Below are positions 8,203 to 17,800 of a DNA stretch of 64,000 nt, in pieces (the stretch's first letter is position 1; each line of letters opens with the position of its first letter). Source of the stretch: DATARH01 sp036008175 (lineage in GTDB: Bacteria > Pseudomonadota > Alphaproteobacteria > ATCC43930 > CGMCC-115725); assembly GCA_036008175.1 (NCBI GenBank), contig DASYOB010000084.1:1-64000 (forward strand), given 5' to 3'. The notes under the pieces are model-generated. The model was not told the origin of the DNA, ran no database searches, and was given only the letters and a program-made list of their open reading frames with translations. A program made the position numbers and the translations under genes.

Positions 8203-8556
8203 TTAACCGCCGGCGATCGCTCGCTGCACAGCCGCGACTAGCTCGTCCGGGCGCACCGGTTTCCTGAACAGTATATGACGATCTGCGGCGCCGGCCGGCA
8301 AACCGATCAGGTAGCCGCTGACGATCAAGGTCTTGGCGCCGAGCTCTCGCGCGCGGTCGGCGAGATCAATGCCGTTTCCATCGGGAAGCACCCAGTCGGC
8401 AATCACGACCGCATAATGCGTCGATTCGAGGCACGCGATCGCCGCCGCGGCGGTCTCCACCGCATCCACCGCGTACCCTTCTCCGGTCAAGATATACGTT
8501 AGCAGCTCGCGGCTTGTGGCCTCGTCCTCAATCAGCAGGATGCGGTGCTCGGTCAT
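8203..8556 (-). CDS. single-domain response regulator
   Basis: A stand-alone receiver domain of 117 residues from the ATG at 8556. Acidic pocket E10-D11, phosphoacceptor D54 (VVIADWVLPDG), switch Ser in LIVSGY and the conserved Lys in FRKP are all present, so it should be phosphorylatable. No output domain follows. The frame extends upstream to 8739 but without receiver-like content. It is convergent with the Rieske oxygenase gene and divergent from the bactofilin gene; no histidine kinase is nearby, so its partner is unknown. Such proteins usually act as phosphorelay intermediates or motility regulators. Confidence 0.82.
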   Translation of the reverse strand: MTEHRILLIEDEATSRELLTYILTGEGYAVDAVETAAAAIACLESTHYAVVIADWVLPDGNGIDLADRARELGAKTLIVSGYLIGLPAGAADRHILFRKPVRPDELVAAVQRAIAGG

Positions 8557-8888
8557 GGTACGGCGCAATCCCAAAATGGCCGCAGATATCCATACGTACC
8601 ATTGCTTCGGTGCTACCGCCGCCTTTTTTCGCTCTGCCCGGATGCGCGGTTTACGGACAGCTAGGCGCTGCCTGCCTTGCTGTGACATTTTTGGGACGAC
8701 CGCCGGCCGCAGTTGGCCTTTCCGGCCCTCGCAGCGCATACAGGCGGCGGGGGTAGGGGAATTTGCGCCTGATCGACATTCTCAAGGGGTTGCGCCGAAG
8801 TCTTGGTTCAGGATCCCGACGCGGCGTGCGCATCGATCAATCTAAAAGGTTCGTTCCTCACCGGAGCAAACAGACGGAGGATGGTAAA
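8557..8888. other. divergent intergenic region, receiver gene / bactofilin gene
   Basis: About 330 bases between two divergent genes. The bactofilin frame stays open back to 8763, but that part reads as basic low-information sequence and the ribosome binding site GGAGG at 8876-8880 supports the later start. No operator-like repeat was seen. Confidence 0.35.
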
Positions 8889-9404
8889 ATGGCGGATCAG
8901 GCCAACGATCTCGGGCTTCCGACAAAGCCAGCGAGGCCGCCGGTGCAGCCGCTGGTGCCGCCGCGCGTGACCGATTTCTCCCGCCTGGGCAGCGAGCCGC
9001 GCCCGGAACCGGCCTCGTCACCCGGCGCGCCGGCGGATCAGATCGAGCGCCGCAAAATGATCGTCGGGCGCGAGATCTCGCTGTCCGGCGACATCAGCTC
9101 CTGTGACCGGCTCGTCGTGGAGGGCAGCGTCGAGGCGAATCTGCACGAGTGCCGCGAGATGGACATCGCCGAGAGCGGCCTGTTCAAGGGTAATGCCTCG
9201 ATTGACCAAGCCGAGGTATGTGGCCGCTTCGAGGGTGACCTCGTCGTTCGCAAGCGGCTCCTGATCCGCGCCACCGGTCACGTCTCGGGCTCCATCACCT
9301 ATGGCGAGCTCGAGATCGAATGCGGCGGCAAAATTTCCGGTGCGGTACAGGCGCAACAGGAGGACAGCGCGACCTCCTACCTGGGGCGCGTCCGCGCCGG
9401 CTGA
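8889..9404 (+). CDS. bactofilin (polymer-forming cytoskeletal protein)
   Basis: ATG 8889 follows ACGGAGG at the right distance and gives 171 residues. A Pro-rich unstructured N-terminus (1-55) precedes the bactofilin core (about 56-155), recognisable from IVGREISLSGDISSCDRLVVEGSVEANL and the repeating beta-helix rungs with GLFKGNASI, GRFEGDLVV and GHVSGSITYGELEIECGGKISG. Bactofilins polymerise without nucleotide at the membrane and localise envelope or stalk enzymes. No peptidoglycan hydrolase, the usual bactofilin neighbour, adjoins it. It ends exactly against the convergent methyltransferase gene. Confidence 0.88.
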   Translation: MADQANDLGLPTKPARPPVQPLVPPRVTDFSRLGSEPRPEPASSPGAPADQIERRKMIVGREISLSGDISSCDRLVVEGSVEANLHECREMDIAESGLFKGNASIDQAEVCGRFEGDLVVRKRLLIRATGHVSGSITYGELEIECGGKISGAVQAQQEDSATSYLGRVRAG

Positions 9405-9412
9405 TCAGCCGG
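9397..9412. repeat. 16-bp perfect palindrome holding two convergent stop codons
   Basis: CCGGCTGATCAGCCGG is a perfect palindrome. Its centre TGATCA supplies the TGA stop of the bactofilin gene (9402-9404) and, on the other strand, the TGA stop of the methyltransferase gene (9405-9407), so the two genes meet with no spacing. It could form a small hairpin in either mRNA, but no T-run follows, so a terminator role is not shown. Confidence 0.6.
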
Positions 9413-10166
9413 TCAGCCGGGCGCGGAAACGCAGCCGCACGTAATCGGCGATCCAGCGCCCGTCTTCGGCCATCAGCACCGGCCGCAGCAGATCCGCCGT
9501 CTCGCCGCGGGCACGGACACGGTCCGCTTCGGGCACCGCGGCGAGAAACGCCTCGCAGAATGCGTCGAGCCAAGGCTCGATGTCGGTCGCCAGCACGGTC
9601 GGGCGCGGGATGATGCCGATCTCGTCGACCGCGAACCCCGCCGCCTCCAACCGGGCGCGGTGAGCTTCCGCGGTCGGGAAGTAGAACGGGTTGAGCGGCG
9701 CCGCGTCGATGCCGCGGCGGGCCAACACCGCGGTCAGCGCGACGATGACCGAGGCGATGTTGCCGTGGCTGCCCATCTCGGCGACAAAGCGGCCGCCCGG
9801 CTTCAGCGCCCGTTTTACCCCGGCGATCACCGCGTCGGCATCGCGCATCCAATGCAGCGCAGCATTCGAGAAGACGGCGTCGAACTCGGTGTTGAAGGTG
9901 AGGTTTTGCCCATCGGCGAGACGGACATCGAGCCCGCGTGCCCGGGCGGCGGCGAGCAGATCGGGCGCGGCATCGACCGCGACTACCTTCGCGCCGGCCG
10001 CGGCGATTTTCTCGGACAGCGCGCCATCGCCACAGCCGAGATCGAGAATGCGCTCGCCCGGCCGCGGATCAAGCAACTCCAGCACCGGCGCGCCGAGTAC
10101 CGGCACGAATCCACCGGCGGTGGCGTACCGCTCCGCCGACCAGTGTTGCTTCGAGGACTCGGCCAT
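9405..10166 (-). CDS. class I SAM-dependent methyltransferase (Tam/UbiE-like)
   Basis: From ATG 10166 the product has 253 residues. SAM motif I is DLGCGDG (42-48), followed by the acidic end of strand 2 (VVAVDAAP) and motif post-I LADGQNL; ALHWM and LKPGGRFVAEMG are typical of trans-aconitate-methyltransferase-like enzymes. It is cytosolic. The substrate cannot be told. It lies 20 bases after the Coq4-like gene and is probably co-transcribed with it, which raises the possibility of a quinone or lipid substrate, but this is inference from position only. Confidence 0.8.
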   Translation of the reverse strand: MAESSKQHWSAERYATAGGFVPVLGAPVLELLDPRPGERILDLGCGDGALSEKIAAAGAKVVAVDAAPDLLAAARARGLDVRLADGQNLTFNTEFDAVFSNAALHWMRDADAVIAGVKRALKPGGRFVAEMGSHGNIASVIVALTAVLARRGIDAAPLNPFYFPTAEAHRARLEAAGFAVDEIGIIPRPTVLATDIEPWLDAFCEAFLAAVPEADRVRARGETADLLRPVLMAEDGRWIADYVRLRFRARLTG

Positions 10167-10186
10167 GCTGCCCACGCCGACGATGC

Positions 10187-11155
10187 CTATGTCTGCTCCA
10201 GTGGGGTGATGTTGAGTTCCGCCCGCGCCTGGGCCAACGGCCTTTCGACCCAGGCCCAGTGATCCCAACCGTCGGACAGATCGATCGGGACCCGAGAGCC
10301 CCGCTCCACCGCCACGAAAAACGCATCTGCAAGGCCGGGTTGCTCCAAAATGCCGAGGCTGACGGGCTGATCGACCGGAGTGACGTTTATTCCGGCGCTG
10401 AAGGTCAGGATCACGAAGAGGATCACGAAGATCGGCGTATGCTTCTTGTAGCCGGCGGTGAACCCGCCGATCTGCACCTCGCCCTCGGGCTTTGTGCTGT
10501 AGCCCGACAGCACATGGGTGAAATCGTGGTAGACGCCGGCCTTCGGAAACCCAAAGGGCGCGCCAGGGAGGGCAAAGCCGTTGTCGGTGCAATGCTTCCA
10601 GAACGCATAGCCGAGCGTATCCTGCGGCAGTCGTCCAAGCGCCTCGTAGCGGGCGGTAACGGCGGGATCCTCGCGCATGCCGCGGAACGCGGCGAAGGAT
10701 CTCGCCGTCGCGATGAACCCTTCCCGCCGAACGCTGCCGCGCACCATGTCGGCGATGTGCGAGCGGCGCAGGAAGTCGAGGCGGAACAGCACCATGTGAT
10801 GGTGCGCCAATTCGCCCAGCACGCGCAGTCCCGGCTCGTCCACCTCGAGCGCGCGGGCATAGGCCGACATCAATTTGGCTTGCGTCTCGGTGGTCGGCCC
10901 ATCGGCCAGGGACACAACCATCATGCCCTGCCCGAATTGCCGCGCCAGCGCCGGGTCGTGGAAGGATGCCGCAAGCTCGTCGGGGCTGATCGGCGGCAGC
11001 GAATCGATGTCGATATCGGTGTGCAAGAGTTGCCGCTGCGCCGCCGCAAGCAAATTGCGGCTCGCGGCACCAAGCTCACCCCGCGCTGCGGCCAGCTGAC
11101 GCATCGCCCGCAGGGCGGCTTCCGCTTCGCTGGGTCCCGGCCGCAGCAACTGCAT
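10187..11155 (-). CDS. TerB-like plus Coq4-like protein
   Basis: A 322-residue protein with two parts. Residues about 10-135 are helical, with a TerB/DUF533-like pattern (two acidic helical pairs, LLHTDIDIDSLPPISPDELA and LADGPTTETQAKLMSAYARALEV). The C-terminal part carries H210-D-x2-H214-x11-E226 in VYHDFTHVLSGYSTKPEGE, exactly the HDx2Hx11E zinc motif of Coq4, a protein needed for ubiquinone biosynthesis. A hydrophobic stretch follows (TPIFVILFVILTFSAGINV, about 242-260). The family may act in quinone or membrane-lipid metabolism. Bacterial Coq4-like proteins are poorly studied and the function here is unproven. The following gene is a methyltransferase. Confidence 0.7.
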   Translation of the reverse strand: MQLLRPGPSEAEAALRAMRQLAAARGELGAASRNLLAAAQRQLLHTDIDIDSLPPISPDELAASFHDPALARQFGQGMMVVSLADGPTTETQAKLMSAYARALEVDEPGLRVLGELAHHHMVLFRLDFLRRSHIADMVRGSVRREGFIATARSFAAFRGMREDPAVTARYEALGRLPQDTLGYAFWKHCTDNGFALPGAPFGFPKAGVYHDFTHVLSGYSTKPEGEVQIGGFTAGYKKHTPIFVILFVILTFSAGINVTPVDQPVSLGILEQPGLADAFFVAVERGSRVPIDLSDGWDHWAWVERPLAQARAELNITPLEQT

Positions 11156-11209
11156 AGCAATGTACTCCTATGATGCGCTACCGAGCGATCTCGAGCGGTC
11201 ACGCTGGCT

Positions 11210-12910
11210 TCAGGCTCGGACTTGCTCTTTCGCGCTCTCCGCCCGGCGGCGCAGCGCGGAGAGCGTGGTCCGCGTCGTAATCATTTCCGGGTCCATACGC
11301 AATTCGACGATCGCGCCGCGCTTCGAGGCCACAGCGGCTTCGAAAGCGGACGCGAATTCCTCGGTGCGGCCGACGCTCGCGCCAAAGACGCCATAGGCGG
11401 CGGCGAGCGCGGCGAAATCCGGGTTCTTCAGCGCGGTACCAACAATCCGGCCGGGAAAGCGGCGCTCCTGGTGCATGCGGATCGTGCCGTACATCGCGTT
11501 GTTGAACAGCAGGATGATCGGCCCGACGCCCTCGCCAAACGCGGTTGCCATCTCTTGCCCGGTCATCATGAACCCGCCATCGCCGCAAAACCCGACCACG
11601 ACGCGGGCGGGATGCACCAGCTTTGCCGCGACTGCGGCCGGCACGCCATAGCCCATTGCGCCGCTGGTCGGCCCGAGCTGCCGGCCGGGCCGGCGGTATT
11701 GCAGGAAGCGGTTGGGCCAGCCGCTGAAATTGCCGGCGTCGGACGTGACGATCGCGTCGTCTGGCAGCCGCTCCCGCAGCCAGTTCATAATCCGGCCAAG
11801 ATCGAGCGCGGGAGAGTCGGCGAGCGCGGTCGGGATCAACCCCTTTTCGTATTCGGCGCGCGCCTCCTTCCGCCATCCGGCCCAGCGCGGCGCCGAGATC
11901 GGCTCCAATGCCGCCGCCGCGGCAGCGAATTCCGGCATGCCCGACTGGATCGCCAGGGTGGGCCGGAAGACGCGGCCCAATTCCTCGGCGGCGGCGTGGA
12001 CATGGATCAGGGTCTTGCCCGGATCGGGCACACTCATAAGCGTATAGGACTGCGATGTGATCTCGCCGATGCGGGCGCCGATGGCGAGCACCAGATCGGC
12101 CGATTTGAAGCGGTCGACCAGAGTCGGCGCCGCGCCGGTGCCGAGGTCGCCGACAAACGCCGGCAGCCGGTTGTCGACGATGTCCTGACGGCGGAACGAG
12201 CAGCAAACCGGCAGGTCGTTAGCCCGCGCGAAGCGGGCGATATCGGCGCAGGCGGCGTCCGTCCAGCCGCTACCGCCGACTAGCACGATCGGCCGCTCGG
12301 CGGCGCCGAGCAGCCGGCGCAATTCAGCGAGGTCGGCGGCGCCAGGATGCGCCCGCACGGCGCGGTAGGGGCCAACTACCGCGGCGGCGGCGGTCTCGCG
12401 TAGCATATCTTCCGGCAAGGCGACGACGACCGGGCCGGGCCGCCCGGAGGTCGCCACCTGAAACGCCTGGTTCATCAGCTCCGGGATCCGCTCCGCCAAG
12501 TCGATCTGCGTCACCCATTTGGCGAGCGGCGCGTACATCTTGCGGAAATCGACCTCCTGGAAGGCCTCGCGGTCGATCTGGTGGCGCGCCACCTGGCCGA
12601 CCAGCACGACCATCGGCGTCGAGTCCTGAAACGCGGTGTGCACACCGATCGAGGCGTTGCAGGCACCGGGCCCGCGGGTCACCAAGAGCACACCGGGCTT
12701 GCCGGTCAGCTTGCCGTAGGCCTCGGCCATGAACGCGGCGCCACCTTCCTGGCGGCAGGTGACGAGGCGGATCTCGGGCGCGTCGAAAAGCGCATCGAGG
12801 ACTTCGAGGTAGCTTTCGCCGGCGACGCTGAACGCCATATCGACGCCGTGCGCCTTGAGCGCTGCGACAACAAGCTGTCCGCCGCTCAGGAGAGGTAGGT
12901 TTGCCGCCAT
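11210..12910 (-). CDS. ThDP-dependent enzyme, acetolactate synthase/benzoylformate decarboxylase superfamily
   Basis: A 566-residue protein from ATG 12910 (an upstream ATG at 12943 is possible). It has the N-terminal Pyr domain with the catalytic Glu in CRQEGGAAFMAEAYGKLTG, a central Rossmann-like domain, and the PP domain with the ThDP/Mg motif GDG...NN (GDGGFMMTGQEMATAFGEG...LLFNN). Its length equals the catalytic subunit of acetolactate synthase. No regulatory small subunit is adjacent, so it is more likely a catabolic member (2-oxoacid decarboxylase or carboligase) than the biosynthetic IlvB. The exact reaction is unknown. It is divergent from the efflux operon. Confidence 0.82.
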   Translation of the reverse strand: MAANLPLLSGGQLVVAALKAHGVDMAFSVAGESYLEVLDALFDAPEIRLVTCRQEGGAAFMAEAYGKLTGKPGVLLVTRGPGACNASIGVHTAFQDSTPMVVLVGQVARHQIDREAFQEVDFRKMYAPLAKWVTQIDLAERIPELMNQAFQVATSGRPGPVVVALPEDMLRETAAAAVVGPYRAVRAHPGAADLAELRRLLGAAERPIVLVGGSGWTDAACADIARFARANDLPVCCSFRRQDIVDNRLPAFVGDLGTGAAPTLVDRFKSADLVLAIGARIGEITSQSYTLMSVPDPGKTLIHVHAAAEELGRVFRPTLAIQSGMPEFAAAAAALEPISAPRWAGWRKEARAEYEKGLIPTALADSPALDLGRIMNWLRERLPDDAIVTSDAGNFSGWPNRFLQYRRPGRQLGPTSGAMGYGVPAAVAAKLVHPARVVVGFCGDGGFMMTGQEMATAFGEGVGPIILLFNNAMYGTIRMHQERRFPGRIVGTALKNPDFAALAAAYGVFGASVGRTEEFASAFEAAVASKRGAIVELRMDPEMITTRTTLSALRRRAESAKEQVRA

Positions 12911-13283
12911 TGCCGCACCGCGCAAATTATCTGGACGCGGCATTTGAGACGATGCACGGGTGCGGCGGAAGGGGCTTTCGGCGCATTACCGAGCGATCCC
13001 GAGGCTGCGCATGCGATCGCCGGCGCCGGTACCTCGCGCCAAAGCGACCTATCTGATATTTTCGCGCGAAAATGATCGGCCTCGACAGTACCTTTGCGGC
13101 ATTCACGCGAGACGGTCAACCGTCGTAGTCTCCGACGACGGCGCCAGTTCCGGGGAGGGAGCGGGCCATCTTGCCGTAAACTCTGGGGGGCGGGAAAGCG
13201 TGAGGATATTGATGATCACCAAGGGGCGTCGTCGATCGACGGAGATGGCGGCGGCAACGGCCGCCGGACCACGGGCCTAGGCG
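12911..13283. other. divergent intergenic region, ThDP gene / efflux operon
   Basis: About 370 bases with no convincing gene. It must hold the promoters of both units. The single striking element is the 16-bp palindrome at 13058-13073, listed separately. Confidence 0.4.
13058..13073. promoter_or_regulatory. 16-bp perfect palindrome, candidate operator
   Basis: ATTTTCGCGCGAAAAT is perfectly palindromic and stands out from its GC-rich surroundings by its A/T arms. It sits about 150 bases upstream of the ThDP gene start and 210 bases upstream of the RND operon. TetR/MarR-type repressors of efflux pumps bind such dyads. No repressor gene is adjacent, so the binding protein is unknown. Confidence 0.4.
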
Positions 13284-14840
13284 ATGGACGACCAGCCCGG
13301 CCCGCTGTCCGCGCCGCCGCGCTCCGCCCCGGGGCGCGGTGATCGCCGGGACAGTGCGCAACGTCCTGCCCTCAGGGCGGACCGCGCCGATCGCCCCGGC
13401 GTCGAGGAACGCGAGCCGGCATATCGCGAGCTGATCGAGGAAGACCCGCTGCAGCGTCCCACCCTGCCGGGGGACGTTCCGCCGCCGCGTCGCTCGCGCT
13501 TCGGCAGCGCCCTTTGGCTGCTGCTCGTTTTGCTGATCATCGCCGGGCTGGTGGCGTGGGTGGTCCTGCGCTCGGGCCATCAGGCGGGGCCGGCCGGTCG
13601 TTTCCAGTCCTCGGGGCCAACGTCGGTCGGGACGACGAAGGTCGAAAAGGGCGACATGCCGGTCACGTTGACCGAGCTCGGCACGGTGACGCCGCTGGCG
13701 GCGGTGACGGTCAAGACCCAGATCAACGGCCAGCTCACCGAGGTCGCCTTCCAGGAAGGCCAGATGGTGAAAAAGGGCGATTTCCTCGCCCAGATCGACC
13801 CTCGTCCGTATCAGGTTGCGCTCGAACAGGCGGAGGGTCAGCTCGCCAAGGATCAGGCGGCGTTGAAGAACGCCCAGGTCGATCTCAAGCGCTACCAAAC
13901 CCTCGTCTCGCAGAAATCGATCGCCACCCAAACCCTGGATACCCAGGTCGCGACGGTTCAGCAGGACATCGCCACCGTCCAATCCGACCAGGCCCAGGTC
14001 GATACGCAGAAGCTGAACTTGATCTATTGCCACATCGTCGCACCGGTCACGGGTAGGGTCGGATTGCGCCAGGTCGATCCGGGCAACTACGTCCAGACGA
14101 GCGATCCCAGCGGCATTGTCGTCATCACCCAGATCCAGCCGATTTCGGTAATCTTCACCCTGCCGGAAGACAACCTGCCGTCGGTCATGAAGCGCCTCAA
14201 TGCCGGCGTGAAGCTGCCGGTAACCGCCTTCGATCGCAGCGGCATCACCAAGCTCGATACCGGGCGGCTGGACACCGTCGACAACCAGATCGACACCACC
14301 ACAGGCACCGTGAAGCTGCGGGCGATTTTCGACAACCCGGAAGAGGTCTTGTTCCCGAACCAATTCGTCAACGCCCAGCTGCTGGTCGATACGCTGCACA
14401 ACGCGGACCTCGTCCCGAATGCGGCGATCCAGCGCGGCGCTCCCGGCACCTTCGTCTATGTCGTCAAGCCGGACGAGACGGTGGCGGCGCAGCCGGTAAC
14501 CTTGGGACCTGGCGACAGTCAGCGCACCGCGGTGACCAAGGGATTGCAGCCCGGCCAGCTTGTCGTCACCGATGGCGCCGATCGGCTGAAGGACGGCGCC
14601 AAGGTGAAGCTCGCGGAAAACACCTCGGGCACCGGTGCCGCGACCGGCGCTGCCGCAAACGGCGACGGGAATGCCCAGGGCACCGAGCCGAGCAGTGCCC
14701 AGCCGGCAGCCAATCAATCCGCGAAATCGGGGGCTGATCAGCCCGCGGCGGCGGCACCGGTCCCGGCAGCTCAGCCCGGCGCCACAACGACCCCGGCGGA
14801 GCAGCCTCGAGGACAACGCCGCCGGCGGAGTGCCGAGTGA
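13284..14840 (+). CDS. RND efflux periplasmic adaptor (MdtA-like)
   Basis: A 518-residue membrane fusion protein. An unusually long cytoplasmic N-terminus (1-74, Pro/Arg-rich) precedes one membrane helix (about 75-95). Then come the split lipoyl domain (INGQLTEVAFQEGQMVKKGDFLAQIDPRPYQ), an alpha hairpin (ALEQAEGQLAKDQAALKNAQVDL...) and beta-barrel domains with APVTGRVGLRQVDPGNYV, typical of MdtA. The C-terminal ~80 residues are low-complexity Ala/Gly/Pro/Gln. It links the inner-membrane RND pumps to the outer-membrane channel encoded downstream. It is first in a four-gene operon. Confidence 0.92.
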   Translation: MDDQPGPLSAPPRSAPGRGDRRDSAQRPALRADRADRPGVEEREPAYRELIEEDPLQRPTLPGDVPPPRRSRFGSALWLLLVLLIIAGLVAWVVLRSGHQAGPAGRFQSSGPTSVGTTKVEKGDMPVTLTELGTVTPLAAVTVKTQINGQLTEVAFQEGQMVKKGDFLAQIDPRPYQVALEQAEGQLAKDQAALKNAQVDLKRYQTLVSQKSIATQTLDTQVATVQQDIATVQSDQAQVDTQKLNLIYCHIVAPVTGRVGLRQVDPGNYVQTSDPSGIVVITQIQPISVIFTLPEDNLPSVMKRLNAGVKLPVTAFDRSGITKLDTGRLDTVDNQIDTTTGTVKLRAIFDNPEEVLFPNQFVNAQLLVDTLHNADLVPNAAIQRGAPGTFVYVVKPDETVAAQPVTLGPGDSQRTAVTKGLQPGQLVVTDGADRLKDGAKVKLAENTSGTGAATGAAANGDGNAQGTEPSSAQPAANQSAKSGADQPAAAAPVPAAQPGATTTPAEQPRGQRRRRSAE

Positions 14841-14874
14841 TCCTGTTGTCGCGTGCCGCTGATGGGGGGTCGGC

Positions 14875-17800
14875 GTGAGCCCGTCGCGGCTGTTCATTCT
14901 GCGCCCGGTAGCGACCTCGCTGCTGATGGCCGCGATCATGCTGGTTGGCATCGTCGCCTATCGCTTCCTGCCGCTGTCGGCGTTGCCCGAGATCGACTAC
15001 CCGACGATCCAGGTCGTCACCCTCTATCCTGGCGCCAGCCCCGATGTGATGACCTCATCGGTGACCTCGCCGCTCGAGGTCCAGCTCGGTCAGATGCCCG
15101 GGCTCAACCAGATGTCCTCGGTCAGCTCCGCGGGCTCCTCGGTTATCACGCTGCAATTCGTCCTCTCGCTCAGCCTGGATGTCGCGGAGCAGGAGGTGCA
15201 GGCGTCGATCAACGCGGCCGGCAATCTGTTGCCCTCGGACCTGCCGGCGCCGCCCATCTACGCCAAGGTCAACCCGGCCGACGCGCCGATCCTGACCTTG
15301 GGCCTGACCTCAAAAACCCTGCCGCTGACCCAGGTCGAGGATCTTGCCGACACCAGGCTGGCGCAGAAGATCTCGCAATTGACGGGGGTGGGTCTCGTCA
15401 GTATCAGCGGCGGCCATCGGCCGGCCGTGCGCATCCAGGCCAATCTGCGCCAGCTCGCGGCTTATGGCCTCAACATTGACGATCTGCGCACGACGCTCGC
15501 CAACGCCAACGTCAACACGCCTAAGGGCAATTTCGACGGACCGAGCCGGCAATACACGATCAACGCCAACGACCAGATCCGCAAGGCCTCCGACTACGAA
15601 GACCTCGTGATCGCCTACCGCAACGGCGCGCCGGTTCGCCTCGCCGACGTGGCGAGCGCCATCGAAGGTTCGGAGAACGTCAAGCTCGCCGGCTGGATGA
15701 ATACAACCGAGGCGGTAATCCTCAACATCCAGCGCCAGCCCGGCGCTAATGTCATCGAGGTCGTCGACCGCATCCAGGCGCTGCTGCCGCAATTGCACGC
15801 GGCGCTGCCGGCGGCGGTCGATATCGAGGTGCTGACCGACCGCACCGCCACGATTCGCGCCTCTGTCGCCGATGTCGAGTTTGAGCTTGGCCTTGCTGTC
15901 GTCCTGGTCGTGTTGGTGATTTTCCTGTTCCTGCGCAGCACCGCGGCGACGGTAATTCCGAGCCTGTCGGTGCCATTGTCGCTCGTCGGCACCCTCGCCG
16001 TGATGTATCTCGCCGGCTTCAGCCTAAACAATCTGTCGCTGATGGCGATGACGATCGCCACCGGGTTCGTCGTCGACGACGCGATCGTGATGATCGAGAA
16101 CATCTCGCGCTACATCGAGGCGGGCGAGCCGCCGCTGCAAGCCGCATTGAAAGGCTCCGAGCAGATCGGCTTCACGATCATCTCGCTTACGGTGTCGCTG
16201 ATCGCGGTGCTGATCCCGCTCCTGTTCATGGCCGATGTCGTCGGCCGGCTGTTCCGCGAATTCGCGATCACGCTGTCGGTGACCATCGTCATCTCGGCGA
16301 TCGTTTCGCTGACACTCGTGCCGATGTTGTGCGCAAAGTTATTGCGCCACCGGCCGGAAGAGCAGATGTCGTGGCTCGCCCGCCGCAGCCAGCAATGGTT
16401 CGATGCCGGCATCGCGCGGTACGGCCGGATGCTGGACTGGGTGCTCGATCATGAGGGCCTGACCCTGCTGGTCGCGGCCGCCACCCTGGCGCTGACTGTG
16501 TTCTTCTACATGGTCATACCGAAGGGCTTTTTCCCGGTGCAGGATACCGGGCTGATCCAGGGCATCTCGGAAGCCTCGCCGTCGGTCTCCTTCGCGTCGA
16601 TGGGCGAGCGGCAGCAGGCGCTCGCAGCGGCGATCCTTAAGGACCCCGATGTCGTCAGCCTGTCCTCGTTCATCGGCGTCGACGGCACGAACAGCACTCT
16701 CAACGCCGGCCGGATCCTGATCAACCTGAAGCCGCGCGACGAGCGCAGCGCCAGCGCCAGCGATGTCATCCGGCGGCTCGAGAGTGAGGTCGCCGGCGTC
16801 AGCGGGATCACGCTCTACATGCAGCCGGTTCAGGATCTGACGATCGACGCGACGGTCAGCCGCGGCCAGTACCAGTTCGCTCTCGAAGACGCCAACCCCG
16901 ACGAATTCGCGGTTTGGATGCCGCGCCTGATGCAGCGGCTGCAGCAAATCCCGGAACTCCAGGATGTCGCGACCAGCTATAGCGAAAACGGGCTTTCCGC
17001 GTATGTCCTGATCGACCGAGCGACCGCCGCCCGCTTCGGCATCACCCCGGCGACGGTGGACAACGCGCTCTACGACTCCTTCGGCCAGAGAATCGTCTCG
17101 ACGATCTTCACCGAGTCCAACCAGTATCGCGTCATTCTCGAAACCGATCCGGCGCTGCAACAGTCGCTTTCCTCGCTCGGTTCCATCTATCTGCCTTCCT
17201 CAACCGCGACCAACGGGCAAGTGCCGCTCTCCACGATCGCACAGGTCATCGAGCAGACCGCGCCGTTGGCGATCAGCCATCTCGGCCAATTCCCGTCGAC
17301 GTCAGTCTCGTTCAATCTTGCCCCTGGCGCCTCCCTCGGCGCGGCGGTCGACGCGGTGCGTCAGGCCGAAGCCGAAATCGCCATGCCGGCCAGCATGGTA
17401 ACGCTTTTCCAGGGCGCGGCCCTGGCGTTTCAGGCGGCGCTCGGCAACGAGCTGCTGTTGATCGTCGCGGCGATCCTCACCGTCTACATCGTGCTCGGCG
17501 TGCTGTATGAGAGCTACATCCACCCGATCACGATCCTCTCGACACTTCCCTCGGCCGGGCTGGGCGCGCTGCTGGCGCTGATGCTCGACGGCAGCGACCT
17601 CAGCATCATCGCGATCATCGGCATCATCCTGTTGATCGGCATCGTCAAGAAGAACGGGATCATGATGGTCGATTTCGCCCTCGAAGCGCAGCGCGACGAG
17701 GGCAAGCCGCCGCGCGAGGCAATTTTTCAGGCATCGCTGTTGCGCTTCCGGCCGATCATGATGACGACTGCCGCGGCGCTGTTCGGGGCCTTGCCGCTGA

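Noticed and set aside
11210..12910. ThDP enzyme as biosynthetic acetolactate synthase IlvB
   Set aside because: No ilvH/ilvC neighbours and no regulatory subunit; motifs fit the wider superfamily only.
13116..14951. 611-codon reverse open frame antisense to the RND adaptor
   Set aside because: The forward strand encodes a complete MdtA-like protein; the reverse reading is Asp/Leu/Arg-rich without motifs.
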